Source of the DNA: Piliocolobus tephrosceles
Lineage: Eukaryota; Chordata; Mammalia; Primates; Cercopithecidae
Assembly (NCBI RefSeq): GCF_002776525.5
Contig: NC_045453.1
Span: 33,781,117 to 33,845,116 of the forward strand
Direction: 5' to 3'
Length of the DNA stretch: 64,000 bases
Shown here piece by piece: positions 23,625 through 34,647 of the stretch (the first letter of the stretch is position 1; the number at the start of each line of letters is the position of its first letter). The notes beneath the pieces are model-generated. The model saw only the letters and a program-made list of their open reading frames with translations, searched no databases and was not told the origin of the DNA. The translations under genes and the position numbers were made by a program.

Positions 23625-23915
23625 CTGTAAATTTTCTAGTAGCCATGCTAAAACCACGGAAGAAATAGGCAAAATTAATTTTAGTAATGTATTTATTTAA
23701 TTCACTATATGCAAAATACTGTCACTTTGATTACAACATGTAATCAATATAAAAATACCAATGAGATGTTGAACATACTTTTGTTACACCAAGTCTTCAA
23801 AATCTGACGTGTGTTTCACACTCATCACATCTCAATTTAGACAAGACCACGTCAAGTGTTCAAAGTTCCCCGGTGGCCAGTGGCCATGGTGCTGGATGGC
23901 TCGAGTGGGCTGCGG
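23625..23915. mobile_element. hAT-like DNA transposon relic
   Basis: AAATTTTCTAGTAGCCATGCT, AATTAATTTTAGTAATGTATTTATTTAA, ACATGTAATCAATATAAAAAT and a GTGGCCAGTGGCCATGGTGCTGGATGG end match a common hAT-type repeat whose ends read 'gtggctagtggctaccrtattggacag'. Exact family name not assigned. Confidence 0.65.
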
Positions 23916-24510
23916 AGGCGTGTCTTACACAGGAGCCTTCACCTCCTGGGCGTTCGCCTCATGGAGCCCACAGTGTCAGGACCTGAGATTCTGTCTCCTC
24001 TGTGATTTCAGCTTGGGGTGATGTGGGAAGTCCCCAGTGCCCTTGTTCTACACAGCAAAAGTCATCTAAAGTGGTTTAAAACTTTCTGTAAAACATTTAA
24101 AGTTTTTAACATATCTGCAGTGAACTTTAATGCGATTCCATAAAAATTGAACAGACCTCAGAACGAGCTGGAAGAGTCAGTGGATGACCTTGGTGATTTT
24201 AATTAAATCCAAAGTGAAGAGTGAAGAATTTGAGAGCTCTATGCGGCCAGCGACTCAAAAAGGGTCAAGAACATTCTCAACAGGACCAGGTGGACAAATG
24301 GACCCCTTCCTGGCCAGCTGATTCTAGGATTGGTTTGAACCAGCTCATCCAGGTGTGCAGTCAAAGAAATAACATTTCAGGTGTGATTCCCTAATTAAGT
24401 TCCTTCTAGTAGGGCAGAACATACATCTGCACAAACCCCACTCCATCTGTTTCTCACCTTAGGGGACCTACCTTGTTTGTGATGGCAGATCTCACACAAG
24501 TCATGATAAT

Positions 24511-24804
24511 TTTTTTTTTTTTTTTTGAGATGGAGTCTCGCTCTGTCACCAGGCTGGAGTGCTGTGGTGTGATCTCGGCTCACTGCAACCTCCAACTCCC
24601 AGGTTCAAGCAATTCTCCTGCCTCAGCCTCCTAAGTAGCTGGGACTACAGGTGCCCGCCACCACGCCCAGCTGATCTTTGTATTTTTAGTAGAGATGCGG
24701 TTTCACCGTGTTGGCCAGGATGGTCTTGATCTCTCAACCTCGTGATCTGCCTGCCTCGGCCTCCCAAAGTGCTGGGATTACAGGTGTGAGCCACCAGGCT
24801 GGCT
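24511..24804 (-). mobile_element. AluS/Y-type (Sc-like), antisense
   Basis: T run from 24511, complete antisense dimer, ending in CCACCAGGCTGGC. TGATAATT occurs on both sides (24504 and about 24805), the likely target-site duplication. AACCTCGTGATC wording fits the Sc/Y group. Confidence 0.94.
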
Positions 24805-26871
24805 GATAATTATTCTTTTAAGCACCTGTGTTTCTTGTGGGATGGTAGTTCAGAGAAGCTAGAGGTACGTGTGTATTGGTGGGGTGGGAGCTGAAGGATG
24901 CCTAACATGGGGACTGGCTAGTGAAGTTGTCAGTCAAATTTGTGAATGACTTAAATTACAGATCCCAGCCTGAGTTCTAAAAGGCTGCAAACTGCTTCAC
25001 CTACTCCTTCTGGTAATAAGTCAGTCATCAGCATCAGTCAGAACAGCAAGGTCTAAGCCAAAGGCAGCTCCCAGCTCCAGCTACCCAGACACCACCTTGG
25101 CCCAGGCAGGGATGCTCCCTGAGTTCTCTGAATCTCCTTGTCGCTACTTCTTCCCAGGCCTCTTGGCCACTTATGCTGAGCACTGTGGGTTATAATTATG
25201 TGTGTTCTTGTATCATCTCCCCTGCTAGATTTCAAGATGTTTAAATAGGGGGTTTGGCTCATTACTGTTCTATCTCCCAGAAGTTCCCACAGATGAGCAA
25301 AAGAGAAAGTCAAAAGCAGGTGTTGAGAGACTTAATCAAGGCATTTGACTTCCTCTGGCTCCTGTCATGGCTTTGTAGCCTCAAAAATCTCTGCGGTCTG
25401 GGCCAGGCTGTCTTCCTCTTTCTCCCTCCTTTGCTCTACATTTTTGGCTTTGCAAGTGCCACAATGGGAAGTCTCAATTAACTGCTAGGCTCGGGGAAGA
25501 TGACCTAGTTAACTAAATGAATGAATGAATGATTAAAGTTAACCAAAAAGTAATCAGCAAACATTTTTCTGATGCCTATGAAAATCCTCATTATTGAACA
25601 TATTTTTAAATGCAGAAGTGCCCATCTCTCTTAGCGACAGTAATACAATGAGCATAAGCAACTTCTCGATGACTAAGGACCGTTGTGTGGTCATGATTTC
25701 TCATTACAGGTGCTTCTGCAGGCTGTCCACTCACCCTCAGCCATCAGTGCTCACTTCCCACAAACTTCTTCTCATAAGGGATTGCACGGCTTCCAGGTAC
25801 ATCCAATCCTAACCGCAAATCAGCAGCTCCCTTGCCCATTGTCATCCAAAACTCTATGAGAATGTGCACTAGAATGTGCCAAATTGTAGGCTGAAAAAGT
25901 TCTAGGGAACATATTTTGTAAAAGCTGCAAAAGAGGTTGGCACGTACTGTCAACCCAAACCTGTCCCCACCCCTTCCTCTTCACTTAGAGAACATGCACG
26001 TATTTTATTCGTGCACCAAGTGGCCATGTGATTTAGAGGAGCTGGAGACAAACAGCCCTGTTTAGAAAAGCCAGTACACTCAGCAGCGACCAGCGTAGTT
26101 CTAAAATGATTGGCATTGACAACACGAACTGGAACATGAAGGGCAGTCCCCAGGGACTCCTGGAGATTTTTCTCTACCTTAAAGGGAGGCGCAACACTCT
26201 TCTTTCTTTCTGCCTTGGGGCAAAGTTGTCTACGGATAAGATGCTCCGTGCAATAGCAGTCACTTTGTGACCATGAGGGTGAGATCTGAGAAGCAAAGCC
26301 AGGAGGATGACAGAGAAGAAAGGTGAGAGAGCTTTGTTCTCACACACATAACTGATCACTAGATCTGCCAGCCTGGAATCTCCAGAATTTTCCATTTTGA
26401 TTTAGGTTGTTAAGTGAGGCTTTCTGGGACTTACAGCTGAAATCATAACCAATGCACGGAACTCTTACCTCCTTTTGCCCTCCAAGTGGATGGCAGTGGA
26501 AAATAAAGAGAAAAACACAGTCCAGTTAATTTTGTATTCTACGTGGTCTGGTTCTAATGAATCATAATTGTATCTATATCTTTAACTTTTTGTTGTTGTT
26601 TTCTAGGGACATTTTGCAGCCATGGCTTCCAAGCTGTAGGAAGTCGGCCACATTGCCAGGGGAGTCCGTCTGGGTGCACCTCTGCTTTAGTCTGTTTTCC
26701 TCACCCCAGAGGCTCTACACCAAAGGCTTCCTCTTAACCCTCACACCTGGATCCTGTACAAACGTGTCTGTCTGCTCTACCTTTAGCCGAGATGGTAACT
26801 CCTCAGCAGCTGTAAACATCTGAACACTCTCATAGTCAACAAAACAGAGCAGGAAGGCTACAGCCCAGCAC
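24805..26871. other. 2.1 kb with no recognised gene
   Basis: Unique-looking. It holds a possible L2 piece at about 25180-25300 (TGTATCATCTCCCCTGCTAGATTTCAAG) and a TGAA tetranucleotide run at 25514-25534. Confidence 0.4.
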
Positions 26872-27005
26872 ACCAGGAGGCTCATGCCAGGGCTCAGAGG
26901 TCTGTACTGGTCACTCTGCTTTCAAGGCTCGGAGGTCTGTGCTGGTCACTCTGCTTCCAGGAGGCTCATGCCGAGGCTCTGAGGTCTGTACTGATCACTC
27001 TGCTT
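26872..27005. repeat. Compound tandem repeat
   Basis: A 31-bp word GGCTCNGAGGTCTGTRCTGRTCACTCTGCTT occurs at 26891, 26926 and 26975. The lead CCAGGAGGCTCATGCC occurs before the first (26872) and third (26957). The arrangement fits an 85-bp unit duplicated, with an extra internal 35-bp duplication. Confidence 0.92.
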
Positions 27006-27059
27006 AAATGCAATAGGTTGAAGCACAACCAGTGGTAAGAAACATTCTTTCGCTTTGTC

Positions 27060-27498
27060 CTCTAGTTTTTAAGTTTTGAAAAATTACATGCAGTACAATT
27101 CACTTCTTTGGTTTACAATTCAGTGAGTTTTTCCACATGCACAGCTTCCTGTGTCCACCCCCACAGTCTACGTGCAGAAGTGTTCCAACTTCCCTGTGCT
27201 CTCCCCACCTCCATCTGCAGCAGCCGTGGATTTATTCTGTGTTCCTGCCGTTGTGCTTTTTCAAGAATGTCATACCATTGGGCTGATATAGTAGGCAGCC
27301 CGTTGTGGCTGCATTCCGTAATGCACTTAGAATTCAATTTGTGGTGGCGTGTGTATCAACGCACAATCCTCTCTCTTGCTGAGTAGTATTCCATCCTGTG
27401 GATATGCCACGGTCTGCTTATCCAGTCACTCACTGAAGCATAACTGGGTGTTTGTGACTATGAAGAGTACTGTGTTCTGCAGTGGGCAGGCGTGTGCT
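27060..27498 (-). mobile_element. Old L1 (L1ME-like) 3' part, segment 1
   Basis: Antisense L1 3' end: TTGAAAAATTACATGCAGTACAATTCAC, AGTAGTATTCCATCCTGTGGATATGCCACGGTCTGCTTATCCA. Highly diverged. Continues after the insertion at 27499. Confidence 0.75.
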
Positions 27499-27925
27499 AA
27501 TGAACCCCCAAGTCGGAAGAAGCTGAGAGGCCAAAGAAGCTGACAAATCCAGTTTCTCAGAAAGAAATCTTTACGAGGGGCTTATGAACACAAGTCACAT
27601 CTGTGTTTCGGGTGGTGTGGAGAAGAGATGGTGGATCCCTGCGCCGTGACCTCCCGGACACAGGGCTTATAGACCACAGGAAAGGAATGCAGTGGATACC
27701 TGGAGTTGACCCCTTAGGGAAAGGCAAGAATGTCATGTGAATCTGCCTAAGGGCAGGATTAATGGTCAAGATTGTTTTGATCTAAGGGCAAGATTTAAGG
27801 TAAGTGCATGCTCCTCCACAAGGAACAGTTGATGAAATAGAAACCTTGGAGGCATTCCTGGGACTGGGGTGAATCACAAGCTAACACGCAGATCTGCATC
27901 CGAGAGGGAGCTGTGACGCCTCCAC
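27499..27925. mobile_element. Unnamed about 425-bp insertion within the L1
   Basis: The L1 match stops at about 27498 (GTGTGCTAATGAAC) and resumes at about 27926 (TGCTTTAAACACTTGTGG), so the intervening 425 bp is inserted. Wording such as CAGTTTCTCAGAAAGAAATCTTTACG and GGCTTATAGACCACAGG suggests an LTR, but I cannot name it or find terminal duplications. Confidence 0.5.
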
Positions 27926-28146
27926 ATACTGCTTTAAACACTTGTGGACAATTCTATGTGAACATCAGTTTTATTTCTTTAGGGTAATACCAAGGAGTCA
28001 GAGTGCTGGGGGATAAAGTAACTGTATGTATAATTTTTTACAACACTGCCAAGTGGCTTTCCAGAGAAGCCAGACTCTTTTGCATTCTCAGCTGCAATAA
28101 ATAAGCATCTTCGTTGCCACATCCTCACCAACACTTGGTATTGTTG
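27926..28146 (-). mobile_element. Old L1 (L1ME-like), segment 2
   Basis: Resumes antisense L1: TTTATTTCTTTAGGGTAATACCAAGGAGTC, ACAACACTGCCAAGTGGCTTTCCAGAG, CCACATCCTCACCAACACTTGGTATTG. Confidence 0.85.
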
Positions 28147-28236
28147 ATATATCTATCTATCTATATATCTATCTATATCTATATCTATCTATCTATATCT
28201 ATCTATCTATATATATATACATATATATATATAGTT
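28147..28236. repeat. (TATC)n/(TA)n microsatellite
   Basis: About 85 bp of TATC units passing into a TATATA stretch and ending in GTTGTTGTT just before the Alu. Likely polymorphic; probably seeded at the Alu tail or insertion site. Confidence 0.95.
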
Positions 28237-28536
28237 GTTGTTGTTCTTGTTGTTTCAGACAGAGTCTCACTCTGCTGCCCAGGCTGGAGCGCAATGGCAT
28301 GATCTTGGCTCACTGCAACCTCCGCCTCCCGGGTTCACACCATTCTCCTGCCTCAGCCTCCCAAGTAGCTGGATTACAGGCACCGGCCACCATGCTCGGC
28401 TAAATTTTTTGTATTTTCAGTAGAGACGGGGTTTCACCGTGTTAGCCAGGATGGTCTTGATCTCCTGACCTCGTGATCCACCCACCTCAGCCCCACAAAG
28501 TGCTGGGATTACAGGTATGAGCCACTGTGCCCAGCC
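28237..28536 (-). mobile_element. AluY-type, antisense
   Basis: Complete antisense Alu with GTTTCACCGTGTTAGCCAGGATGG and CTGACCTCGTGATCC, wording typical of Y. Its A tail (as T on +) is replaced by a GTT/GTTCTT pattern joining the TATC array. Confidence 0.92.
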
Positions 28537-28585
28537 GATATTTTTAATTTTGTCCATTCTATTAGATGTTAATGGCATCTCATCA
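28537..28585 (-). mobile_element. Old L1 (L1ME-like), segment 3
   Basis: GATATTTTTAATTTTGTCCATTCTATTAG..AATGGCATCTCATCAT continues the antisense L1 'cattctagtgggtgtgaagtggtatctcat' area. Confidence 0.6.
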
Positions 28586-29212
28586 TTTTTTTATTTAAAT
28601 GGTTTTTGGGTACAGGTAGTTTTTGGTTACATGAATAAGTGCTTTAATGGTGACTTCTGAGATTTTGGTGCACCTGTCACCTGAGCAGTGTACAGTGGAC
28701 CCAATATGCAGTCTTTTATCCCTCACTCCCCTCCCAACCTTCCTCCCTGGTCCCCAAGGTCCATTATTTCATTCTTATGCCTTTGCATCTTCATAGCTTA
28801 GCTCCCACTTATGAGTGAGAACATATGATATTTGGTTTCCCATTCCTGAGTTACTTCACTCAGAATAATGGCCCCCAGCTCCATCCAACTTGCTGCAAAG
28901 GCCATTATTACCTTCTGTTTCATGGCTGAGTAGTACCCATGGTGTATATATCGGTGTGTATATACCACATTTTCTTTATCCACTTATTGATTGATGGACA
29001 CTTAGGTTGGTTCCCTATGTTTCCAATTGTGAATTGTGCTGCTATAAACATGCATGTGCAGGTGTCTTTTTCACAGAATGACTTCTTTTCCCATGGGTAG
29101 ATACCCAGTAGTGGGATTACCGGATCAAATGGTGGATCTACATTTAGTTCTTTAAGGAATCTCCTCACTGTTTTCCATGATGGTTGAACTAGTTTGCATT
29201 CCCACCAGCAGA
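28586..29212 (-). mobile_element. Primate L1 (L1PB/L1MA-like) 3' end, 5'-truncated
   Basis: Antisense and well preserved: GGTTTTTGGGTACAGGTAG, GATTTTGGTGCACCTGTCACC, TTATCCCTCACTCCCCTCCC, GAGTAGTACCCATGGTGTATATATC, GGGTAGATACCCAGTAGTGGG. Much less diverged than the L1 around it, so it inserted later. Ends at about 29212. Confidence 0.88.
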
Positions 29213-29310
29213 CTGCCATCCCCCTACTGCTCATGATATTGCGTGTCCTGTTGCTTGCTTTTTTGTAGATCTTCTGTAGCTCTTCTCTGGTAAAGCATCT
29301 GTTCAGATGT
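29213..29310 (-). mobile_element. Old L1 (L1ME-like), segment 4
   Basis: TTTTTTGTAGATCTTCTGTAGC..GGTAAAGCATCTGTTCAGATGTCC resumes the old antisense L1 ('gtatatcttctttggagaaatgtctattcag'). Confidence 0.65.
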
Positions 29311-30289
29311 CCTCCTGAGACACTGACCTTCTCATTCGCTAGCACCCTTCCTGACTCCACCTGCAATTAAAATCCCTGGTGATCTGGACTCCCTTACCCT
29401 AGAGTTTAGCCAAGCCCCTATGCGGGATTTCTATAACTTTACCGTTCATTTTCTTCTATGGCTGGGCACTGGAGAGGACACGTAGATCCCAATGGTAAAA
29501 TCCAGTTCAGTAAAAAGGATCCCTTGAATGTATCTGGAAATTTCTCCGGTGCCAGGGTGAGTACTGCAACTAGAAAGACACCCCAGGACCACTAGGAGAG
29601 GACAAGGTCACCGATGAGACCAAGAAGACTACCAGCAGCAAATATTCCCAAACTGAGGGTGAAGGTTTCATGGGCAGGCTCACTCCCTGACCACATGCCC
29701 AGTGCTGGTCATGCAGTCGTGACTGAGGTTGTCACGGCGATGGGAAGACTACCCTGGGCTGTCATTGTGAAAAGCCTTCTGTGGGAGGAGGCTGTGGTTT
29801 TTGTTTTCTTAACCTGCGTATGCTTGTGCCAGATTGCTCTGGCTTTGGGGAAGCTTACAGCTTGCATCATGGGGGCGGGGGAAGCAATTTTTTAAAAATA
29901 CTAAAACTGATTGCATCTGCTTATTCATTTTAGGAAAGTGGATGAATTAATTTCAGCTGTGGATTTTTTCAATTTAGGAAAAATTGTAAATGAACCTTTT
30001 AGCTATGAAAGGTAAAGGTCCATCGACATTCTCCATGGAAGAGGTTAAAACAGAGTGAAATTGCTCTGCCTAAAAAAGTAATGCAAAGGTTCAGGTACCA
30101 GTGGTCTCCTGAAAGAAACGGGCAGGCGTCCTGCGGCTCCAGCAGAGAAGACTGGAGGCAGGGCTTGCTAGAGAGACTGAAGACCAGCCCCCCAGCAACG
30201 CAGTGGAGGCGCCTGGAGGAAGGGGGCAGGGCCAGGGAAGCATCCTGGGGCAGAGGTAAACATCCAAGAGATGAGATTGACAGCCACTC
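29311..30289. other. 1 kb with no recognised gene or repeat
   Basis: Unique-looking. A low-GC patch at 29880-30000 lies inside it. Confidence 0.4.
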
Positions 30290-30438
30290 GTGGTGCTCCA
30301 CGCCCCAGGCTGCAGTCGCCCAGTGTTAACCACAAACCACCATTCCACAGCCTGTGCTCCCACCTGCACAAGAGTCACAGGTTCCAGGGATCAGGATGTG
30401 GCCATCTTTGGGAGCCATTATTCTGCCCACCACACCTA
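30290..30438 (-). mobile_element. MLT1 LTR, 5' portion, antisense
   Basis: CACAGGTTCCAGGGATCAGGATGTGGCCATCTTTGGGAGCCATTATTCTGCCCACCACA is the antisense 5' end of an MLT1C/D-type MaLR LTR. The left part is badly diverged. It is included in the duplicated segment described next. Confidence 0.75.
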
Positions 30439-30690
30439 ATAACATGAATGTCTTAGAAAACAGTGGAAACACGATGTGCCTAACTGACAGCGGGATTCCT
30501 GGGGAAGGATGGACTAGTTTGTCAAAAGGCTAATTCCAGACCTAGAATCCCACAGCACAGGGAGAAAACGATGTGTTTCCCTGGATCTAGCCAGACCCCG
30601 AGCCCATGAGGCTGCAGTCTCTCCACAGGACTCCCAGGGCGCCCCCAAGGCCTCGTGGGGCAGTGGTGGGATTGAGCTGAGCAGAAGGGT
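30372..30690 (+). repeat. Local duplication, copy A
   Basis: From about TCACAGGTTCCAGGGATC to ATTGAGCTGAGC this matches 33283-33605 in the same orientation with small indels, by eye about 85-90% identical. Similarity runs past the LTR end at 30438 for another 250 bp of non-LTR sequence. Shared words include CTTAGAAAA, GGGATTCCTGGGGAAG, GGGAGAAAACGAT and AGCCCATGAGGCTGCAGTCT. Confidence 0.88.
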
Positions 30691-31908
30691 CCCCAGTCAC
30701 AAGGCAGCTATGGCAGGAGAGAAGACGAGAGGAGGACCCAGGAGCGAGCAGAGATGGAGACCAGACACGACTGCTGGCCAGCCAGGAGTTCTCAGCATTC
30801 TCAGAATTCTGAGGATTTAGGAATTCTCAGAAACACTGGCCAGTCCCACATCTGTGTGACACAGGCCTGAGCTACAGTTTCCTGGGCATTAAAGAAAGGG
30901 AGGCTGCAGAGGGCAGGCAGACGAGGCCATCACCATGGACATGGGCACCGCAATAACCAAACAGCCTAAGAGCCTTGAACCAGCCCCGGCTTTGCCTCTC
31001 CACACCTCGAGGTCCCTCTGGGATACGTTAGTTTGTCCAAACTGGCTGTCTTTTGTGAGTGGAGCAGTACTCTTCATAATTACACACACACCCGGCCAAT
31101 TCCAGGGAGATTCTCCGGCTGAGAAGCAGCAGGGCCTTTGTGCCGATCACTAAATACTTTCCTGACAGGCCTTCCCGGAATCATGCATGCCTTTGGGAAC
31201 TCGTAATACCCTGGGCAGCTTGTTACACAAGGAACCAAGCAAGGGAGATTCAGCCCCTGCCCTGCCTCACATACCCAGAGGCGGCAGTGCCAGGAGGCTG
31301 GCCCAAGAGGCCTGGCTCTGACCACAGTTCTTCTCATCCCACCAGGCTGACCGTGGCCGGGACAGCAGAGGGGGCTCTGAATTCCCTATGGACGCTTCCA
31401 GATGAGTGGAAGGAGACCGTGGCCATCTGCAGCCATCGCCGCCTGGCAGATGCCCGCGTGATTGATGGCAAGAGCCAGCACAGTCTCGGTGTGCATCACT
31501 GTAGGAAACGTAATTGATGAGAGAATTGTCAGAAAGGATTCTGGGTGTGTTGCGGGGGTGTATGTTAAAGGTAAATCGAAAGGGAAAGAAGCATTGCTTT
31601 GAAATAAAATGCTCTCCCATTATAATTTGTAATATTTCCCCGAGAAATAATCTTCCTAATTTTTTGAACTGAGACTTTAGAAATCAATCTCAGTCAGGTA
31701 ACAGGCAGTTCTCAGCAAATAAGATGCATAAAGAGTACACATTTCTCATATCCAAAGACAAGAATGCAATTTGAAATCTCCCAGGAGGGCAGGCCCCAAG
31801 CCACAGTGCATTCCAGTCAGGCCCGGAGTCACAGTGCGTTCCAGTTTTGGGAAAGCAGACGTGCTCACACGGGACTCGAACATGCACCAACGGGTTGATA
31901 GGATGAAG
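30691..31908. other. 1.2 kb with no recognised gene or repeat
   Basis: Unique-looking, GC-moderate, with a short GA/TTCTCAG patch near 30790-30835. Confidence 0.4.
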
Positions 31909-31975
31909 GATGCTGGGGGCTTGGGGGTGGGGATGAGCAAGATGCTGGGGGCTGAGGGCTGGGGGTGGGGAGGAG
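31909..31975 (+). repeat. 32-bp G-rich tandem duplication with quadruplex motif
   Basis: GATGCTGGGGGC starts at 31909 and 31941. The second copy contains four G tracts (GGGG, GGG, GGGGG, GGGG) separated by short loops at about 31947-31970, a canonical G-quadruplex pattern on the + strand. Confidence 0.85.
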
Positions 31976-32924
31976 CAGGGAGCGGGTGGCAGCAGAGCCA
32001 CCCTGGCAGCTGAGACCCAAAGGCAAAGACACTGCCCCTGAGCAGCCATGGCCTCAGACCCACTGTCCGGTTATTTCACAGGCCGGGCTGCAAGACTCAG
32101 CCCAGCGCTGCTGGGGAGACAGTTATTGGCCATGGTTCTTTGTCACCTTCAATAGGATTGACTAGAGCCTGGTCATGTGTCCAGAGCACAGGGAGGTGGC
32201 AGTGAGTCACGAGGAAGTGAGAGGGGCTGTGGTTCAGTGGCCCTTCTGCCTGGAAGAGAGACCATGCACCACAGCTCAGCACATGGAATGGGCATGGTAG
32301 GAGCTCCCTGCACCCAAACCCTGAGCCGTGCCAATGTCTCCATGATCTGACGCAAAGTCCAACCCTGGGAAGACCCTTCAGGTCTGGTTTCTTCAGGTTT
32401 CATGCTGCCCACTGCAGGGCAGGCCCCTCAGAACCCCACAAGGTCTCCTGCAGCTCCCGCACGTGCTGCACAGGCCACCCCGGTCTCCTGGAGTCTGCTC
32501 AGGTGTGTGCAGGGTGGGTCACCCGTTTGCCCCCAGTTCTCCTGCCACTCACATCTGTGCTGTTCCTGGACGTCCAGCACCCAGGTACCCCGAGGCATGA
32601 ACACTCTTCTGAGGCCTGGGTCCTGGGACCCGGTTTGTTCCCCTCACACGCCCTGAGGCTCACTCCTGCCTTGTCCCTGTCCCTTTAGAGGGGGCTTCTG
32701 GTCACCCCCTTCCAAGGACACATGGCCTCCCTCCCTGAGACCCTTACCGAATGGACAGCCTGCACCACTGGCCTCCGAGGCGGAAGCGCTGTCTGACATG
32801 CACTGTCTGGATCCAGTTTTACCCACGAGGAGTGGAAAAGTCCTCATGCAGCAGAGCCAGGAGCAGAGGCTCATGGCCCCCCCAGACCCCACACCCTAAT
32901 GCCTGCTGGCTCCTGATGTCGGAG
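31976..32924. other. About 0.95 kb with no recognised gene or repeat
   Basis: GC-rich unique-looking sequence. Several short frames on both strands, none with a domain. Confidence 0.4.
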
Positions 32925-33345
32925 CAGCCTGCGGCGGCTGTAACAAATGACCACACACGGCACAACTAATTCTCTTACAGCTCTGAGGTCAGAACTCCCA
33001 CATGGGTTTCCCTGGACTCGAGTCAGGCCTTCCGCAGGGCTGGCTCCTTCATGGCTCTAGGGGAGGGTCCATCATCCTGCGCTCCTGCCTAGAGGCTGCT
33101 GCATTCCATGGCCCCTTCTTCCATCCTCAAAGCCAGTAAGAGCGAGTTGAGTCTCTCAAACAGAATCACCGTAAAGACCCCTGTGATTACAGTAGGTCCA
33201 ACCAAACAACCCAGCACAGTCTCCACATTTCGAGATCCTCAACCCCGCTATGCACAGCCCCTTTTGCCAGGGAAGGTGGCACATTCACAGGCTCCAGGGA
33301 TCAGGATGCGGACATCTTTGGGAGCCATTATTCTGCCGGCACACC
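32925..33345 (-). mobile_element. MLT1 LTR, antisense, nearly complete
   Basis: GGCTGTAACAAATGACCACA, TTCTCTTACAGCTCTGAGGTCAGAA, CTTCTTCCATCCTCAAAGCC, CCCCTGTGATTACAGTAGG, CAGGCTCCAGGGATCAGGATGCGGACATCTTTGGGAGCCATTATTCTGCC. This is the MLT1C/D type of ERVL-MaLR LTR. Its right end is shared with duplication copy B. Confidence 0.85.
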
Positions 33346-33605
33346 TAATAACACGAATGTCTTAGAAAATGGCAGAAACACAGTGTGCCTAACTGACAGT
33401 GGGATTCCTGGGGAAGAACGGTCATATTTTGTCTAAAGGTTCATTCCAGACCAATAATCCTACAGCCCAGGGAGAAAACGATACGTTTCCCTGGATCCCG
33501 CCTGACCCGCAGCCCATGAGGCTGCAGTCTCTTCACAGGACTCCCAGGATCCTGCGCCCTCAAGGCCTCATGGGGCAATCGCAGGATTGTGCTGAGCCGG
33601 GCCCT
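33283..33605 (+). repeat. Local duplication, copy B
   Basis: Partner of 30372-30690, lying about 2.9 kb to the right in the same orientation. It covers the last 60 bp of the MLT1 LTR plus about 260 bp beyond it. Differences are scattered substitutions and one- to few-base indels, so the event is old. Confidence 0.88.
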
Positions 33606-34345
33606 GACAATAGTCTCCACTGCATCTCGGACCCCTAGGCCTTCCCTGAAATATCATGGCCAACTCTCCATCATCACACAGGAAAATCCTGCCCCGAGGT
33701 GACCATGGACAGCCTCCTAAGTCTTTCCTGCTCAGCTCAGAGCTTGGTAGGCTGCCTGGGCCAGGAATCATTTAGCTACCAGTGAAAAGATCACCTAACA
33801 CCAGCTGGCGGAAGTTTTTAAAAAGTGTGCAGGTGGGGACTGTGGGCTGTCACTGGGGAGTTCCAAGGACAAACCTGGGCATCTCAGTTATGGCTTGATC
33901 TCTGGGCTCAAAAGATATACCCATGCTTTCTATCTCCTCACAAGTGGACTTCACTCTCAGGCCTACCTGGTGACCTGGACCAGGCTCACATGCCCCAGGT
34001 AAACCCCAATTAAGAAAACAAAGCACCAACACATGTGACTCTCTTTCCCGCGATGCAAACCAAACTCTGATCATGCCTCGTTGGCTCAGATGTGGTCACA
34101 TGATCACTGCTGACCAATTACAGCATCTGGAGCCGGATGCTCTGATCACCTGTCCCCACTCACCTGCTCATTCCTGGAATAATACCCTGGCATTAGCTCC
34201 ATAAGAAGCACATGGGCTGAGTGGGAGATGGCAGCTCTCCAAGGAAAACCATCCCTACAAGAAGACTGGAGGTAAAGGGAGACAAAACCCCAGAATACTT
34301 CCTCCCCCTAATTTCTAATCTCTAGTTAAATAGTCTACAGCCAGC
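33606..34345. other. Unique or unnamed old repeat
   Basis: Part of it (about 34050-34290: GGCTCAGATGTGGTCACATGATC, CACATGGGCTGAGTGGGAGATGG, TCTCCAAGGAAAA) resembles a widespread old repeat that I cannot name. No gene seen. Confidence 0.3.
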
Positions 34346-34647
34346 TGCCGGGGGCTTGGTGGCTCACGCCTGTAATCCCAGCACTTTGAGAGGCCAAGGC
34401 AGGCAAATCATCTGAGGTCAGAAGTTTGAGACCAGCCTGGCCAACGTGGTGAGACCCCATCTCTACTAAAAAATACAAAAATTAGCCAGGCATGGTGGTG
34501 GGCACCTGTAATCCCAGCTACTTGTGAGACTGAGGCAGACGAATTGCTTGAACCCAGGAGACGGAGGTTGCAATGAGCCGACACGGTGCCACTGCACTCC
34601 AGCCTGGGCAATGGAGTGAGACTCTGTCTCAAAAAAAAAAAAAAAAA
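34346..34647 (+). mobile_element. AluSx-like, sense
   Basis: Complete Alu ending in a pure A17 tail. Target-site duplications are clear: AATAGTCTACAGCCAGC before and AATAGTCTGCAGCCAGC after, 17 bp with one mismatch. Confidence 0.96.

Noticed and set aside
30290..33345. Two MLT1 LTRs 2.6 kb apart as a complete provirus
   Set aside because: The sequence right of both LTRs is shared, which a provirus would not give, and no viral coding sequence was recognised between them.
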